64,000 nucleotides of DNA from Cytophagaceae bacterium. GTDB taxonomy: Bacteria; Bacteroidota; Bacteroidia; Cytophagales; Cytophagaceae. The first letter of the stretch is position 1. Every line of letters begins with the position of its first letter. The stretch covers positions 1-64,000 of the forward strand of contig JAQZBV010000004.1 in the NCBI GenBank assembly GCA_029237685.1. The letters are read 5' to 3'. A model generated the notes under the pieces. The model was not told where the DNA came from, made no database searches, and was given only the letters and a program-made list of their open reading frames with translations. Below are positions 62,486-64,000 of this stretch, one piece after another. A program made the translations under genes and the position numbers.

Positions 62486-64000
62486 TACTTCAATACGTGT
62501 ACCCAACCCTTACACTTATTCCCCTGCGGATCGGTAATTAAAAAATAATAGATACCTCCGCTCAAATCTCCACCATCCCAAGATTGATCATAGGGTTCAC
62601 GTGTGTAGACTGCGTTGCCCCATCGGTTGTACACTTGGAGTTTCCAATTATCCGTCATGCCTTCAATGACATACTTGTCGTTGTATTCGTCACCATTCGG
62701 TGTAAATAAGTTTGGTATTTTAATGGGCGGAATATGCACATGTACCGAATCTGTGATGCTGCAGGATTGATTGGAAACAGTTACTTTAACAATGTAATCT
62801 CCAAATTCACCGTAACTGTGGGTCGTTTCCTGATTTCCAGTGACTACTGTACCATCGCCAAAATCCCAGACATAAGTAAATCCATCTTTATCGGAATAGT
62901 TTTTTACTCGAATGGTAGGTTGACCGCTGCAACCTGTGATGTTTTTCCAACGTGTATCGGCATAAGCCTGTACTACCATGACCAACGTGCTGTCTGTATT
63001 TTCGCACTGTGTGACATTGTCCTTGATGTGTAACCTGTAGTATTGAGTGACTGGTGGAAAAGCTCTGGGGTTATATATGGTATTATTGTTCAGGTATTGA
63101 TTGGGTGACCAGAGGTAAGAGTAGTCTGGGTTATTTACCGCACTTAATTGAGCCGTATCTCCTTTGCATATGATAAAGGTGTCTAACGCAAATTGAGGTT
63201 TAGGGAACTCGTATACGCGCACCAATTTTTCTGTCGTGTCTCTTCCAATACAAGTCGTTTCATCGATGGCGATCAACTGTACCGTATAAGTACCGGGTTG
63301 AGTATAGGTATGTGTAAATGTCGTAGCTGAGGTGCTTGTGCTTCCATCTCCTAAATCCCAGAGGAAGCTCGACCCCCCTATGCTTTTATTGGTGAAGGTG
63401 ACAGGGCCTATCCCGCAAATCTTGGTTGTATCCATATCGAAGTCGGCTTTGAGATTGCTCAAGTCAAATTTGAAGACTGCGTTATTGCAATTCGTGCTGT
63501 TGTTTACTGCACTATGAGGTTTTGGTGTAACAGGGAAAAAAGACGTACCACCGCAACCGCCGCAAACGGATTGGTATACGATGCCTCGCTTGTCGAATCG
63601 GCTTGTTCCTCCATCTACGTGCTCGTTCTCTCCATTACCGCCAAAGTAGGTAGCGTACAATAAATCTTGAACGTCTTTCCTTAAGACCATCAGGTAGAAA
63701 TCATCCCCATCGGTATTTTTTTGAACAGCCGTTGGGCTCGTAGGAAGAAATTCGGTATCACCTCCTTGTGAATTTTCTCCAAAAAAATCACTATTGATAA
63801 TACCTCCCCATCCTGAAACAAAAATGTTTTCGCAGTCATTGACCAAAAAGGCTGTAGGAACAAAGTCGATTTTGTTTCTACCCGATCCTATCTGTGTAGA
63901 AAAGATGGTGGTATCTAACGTAGCATTGAACTTATGAATAAATTGTTGGGAGTTGATTCTGGAGTAAGGGGCATTTTGTATCGGATAGCTTCCCTGTGAT
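62485..64000 (-). CDS. T9SS type B (gliding-motility C-terminal) protein with PKD domains, partial
   Basis: Partial: the frame is open to the right edge (first visible residues SQGSYPIQNAPYS), so at least 504 residues and the signal peptide are off-window. Order seen: SBBP-like repeats (NIFVSGWGG, LLYATYFGGNGENEH), PKD domain 1 (SFLWDLGDGSTSTSATTFTH and GTYTVQLIA), a CNA-like/PKD-like linker (ALDTFIICKGDTAQL), PKD domain 2 (YVWDFGDGTVVTGNQETTHS), then the type B sorting domain PNLFTPNGDEYNDKYVIEGM with YNRWGNAVY, WDGG and GIYYFLI. Such proteins are secreted by the T9SS and often attach to the surface. Confidence 0.9.
   Translation of the reverse strand, partial: SQGSYPIQNAPYSRINSQQFIHKFNATLDTTIFSTQIGSGRNKIDFVPTAFLVNDCENIFVSGWGGIINSDFFGENSQGGDTEFLPTSPTAVQKNTDGDDFYLMVLRKDVQDLLYATYFGGNGENEHVDGGTSRFDKRGIVYQSVCGGCGGTSFFPVTPKPHSAVNNSTNCNNAVFKFDLSNLKADFDMDTTKICGIGPVTFTNKSIGGSSFLWDLGDGSTSTSATTFTHTYTQPGTYTVQLIAIDETTCIGRDTTEKLVRVYEFPKPQFALDTFIICKGDTAQLSAVNNPDYSYLWSPNQYLNNNTIYNPRAFPPVTQYYRLHIKDNVTQCENTDSTLVMVVQAYADTRWKNITGCSGQPTIRVKNYSDKDGFTYVWDFGDGTVVTGNQETTHSYGEFGDYIVKVTVSNQSCSITDSVHVHIPPIKIPNLFTPNGDEYNDKYVIEGMTDNWKLQVYNRWGNAVYTREPYDQSWDGGDLSGGIYYFLITDPQGNKCKGWVHVLK

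Overview
The window reads as chromosomal DNA of a member of the Bacteroidota. Evidence: two secreted proteins carry type IX secretion sorting domains (type A at 9589-11517, type B at 62485-64000); several families largely confined to this phylum are present (DUF4421, DUF4846, DUF4349, Bacteroidota-type TatC and LptC); and at least four promoters fit the Bacteroidota pattern TTTG-N18/19-TAnnTTTG. I cannot place it below phylum with confidence; Cytophagales or Chitinophagales would fit. No rRNA, tRNA, CRISPR array, transposase, integrase or phage gene was found. Most of the window is housekeeping.

Layout. 99-6797: dsbD, M20 dipeptidase, PLP desulfhydrase-like enzyme, rluD, mazG. 7010-9539: glmM overlapping a cysteine desulfurase. 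9589-15664: glycine-rich T9SS cargo, small exported protein, rbfA/FtsX-type permease pair, polytopic membrane protein. 15661-18436 (minus): glyA, tatC and a 5'-truncated rpiB. 18838-26332 (plus): envelope cluster of a large lipoprotein, beta-barrel, radical SAM/SPASM protein, DUF4846 lipoprotein, TPR protein and DUF4349 lipoprotein. 26372-28300: DEAD-box helicase and NTF2-like protein. 28301-34021 (minus): tightly packed operon kup, small membrane protein, phhB, rsmI, lnt, suhB, FeoB-associated Cys-rich protein. 34526-40610: beta-CASP RNase, two unknown small genes, SNF2 helicase, gamma-carbonic-anhydrase-like protein. 40757-51280: polA, tpiA, prmA, a 1680-residue exported protein, plsY. 51340-57876: anmK, then coaX, an outer-membrane protein, lptC, a small membrane protein and ppiD. 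58003-64000: DUF4421 protein, a UvrD-type helicase fused to a PD-(D/E)XK nuclease, and a T9SS type B protein cut by the window edge.

The most unusual content is between the genes. Nearly every sizeable gap is filled by an inverted repeat of one of several families. Families A, B, C and E have arms built from iterated short words (AGAACTGAAAAC-like, TAGGAGCTAGGAGGTACGAG, TAACAAC, GAAACAGAGCGGAGAAA). Families D, F, G and H are paired palindromes resembling REP/BIME elements. Family I is a multi-hairpin element with a GGGATNGNAGCGNAAAGCCC-like core. The elements sit in convergent, co-directional and divergent gaps, so they are not simply terminators. They also encroach on genes: the stop codons and last residues of rluD, mazG and the 82-residue gene at 36152 are encoded by the same repeat word, tatC ends in a TAG supplied by the TAACAAC repeat, and rpiB has lost its N-terminus where a TAACAAC inverted repeat begins. 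This is the signal in the window I consider most worth following.
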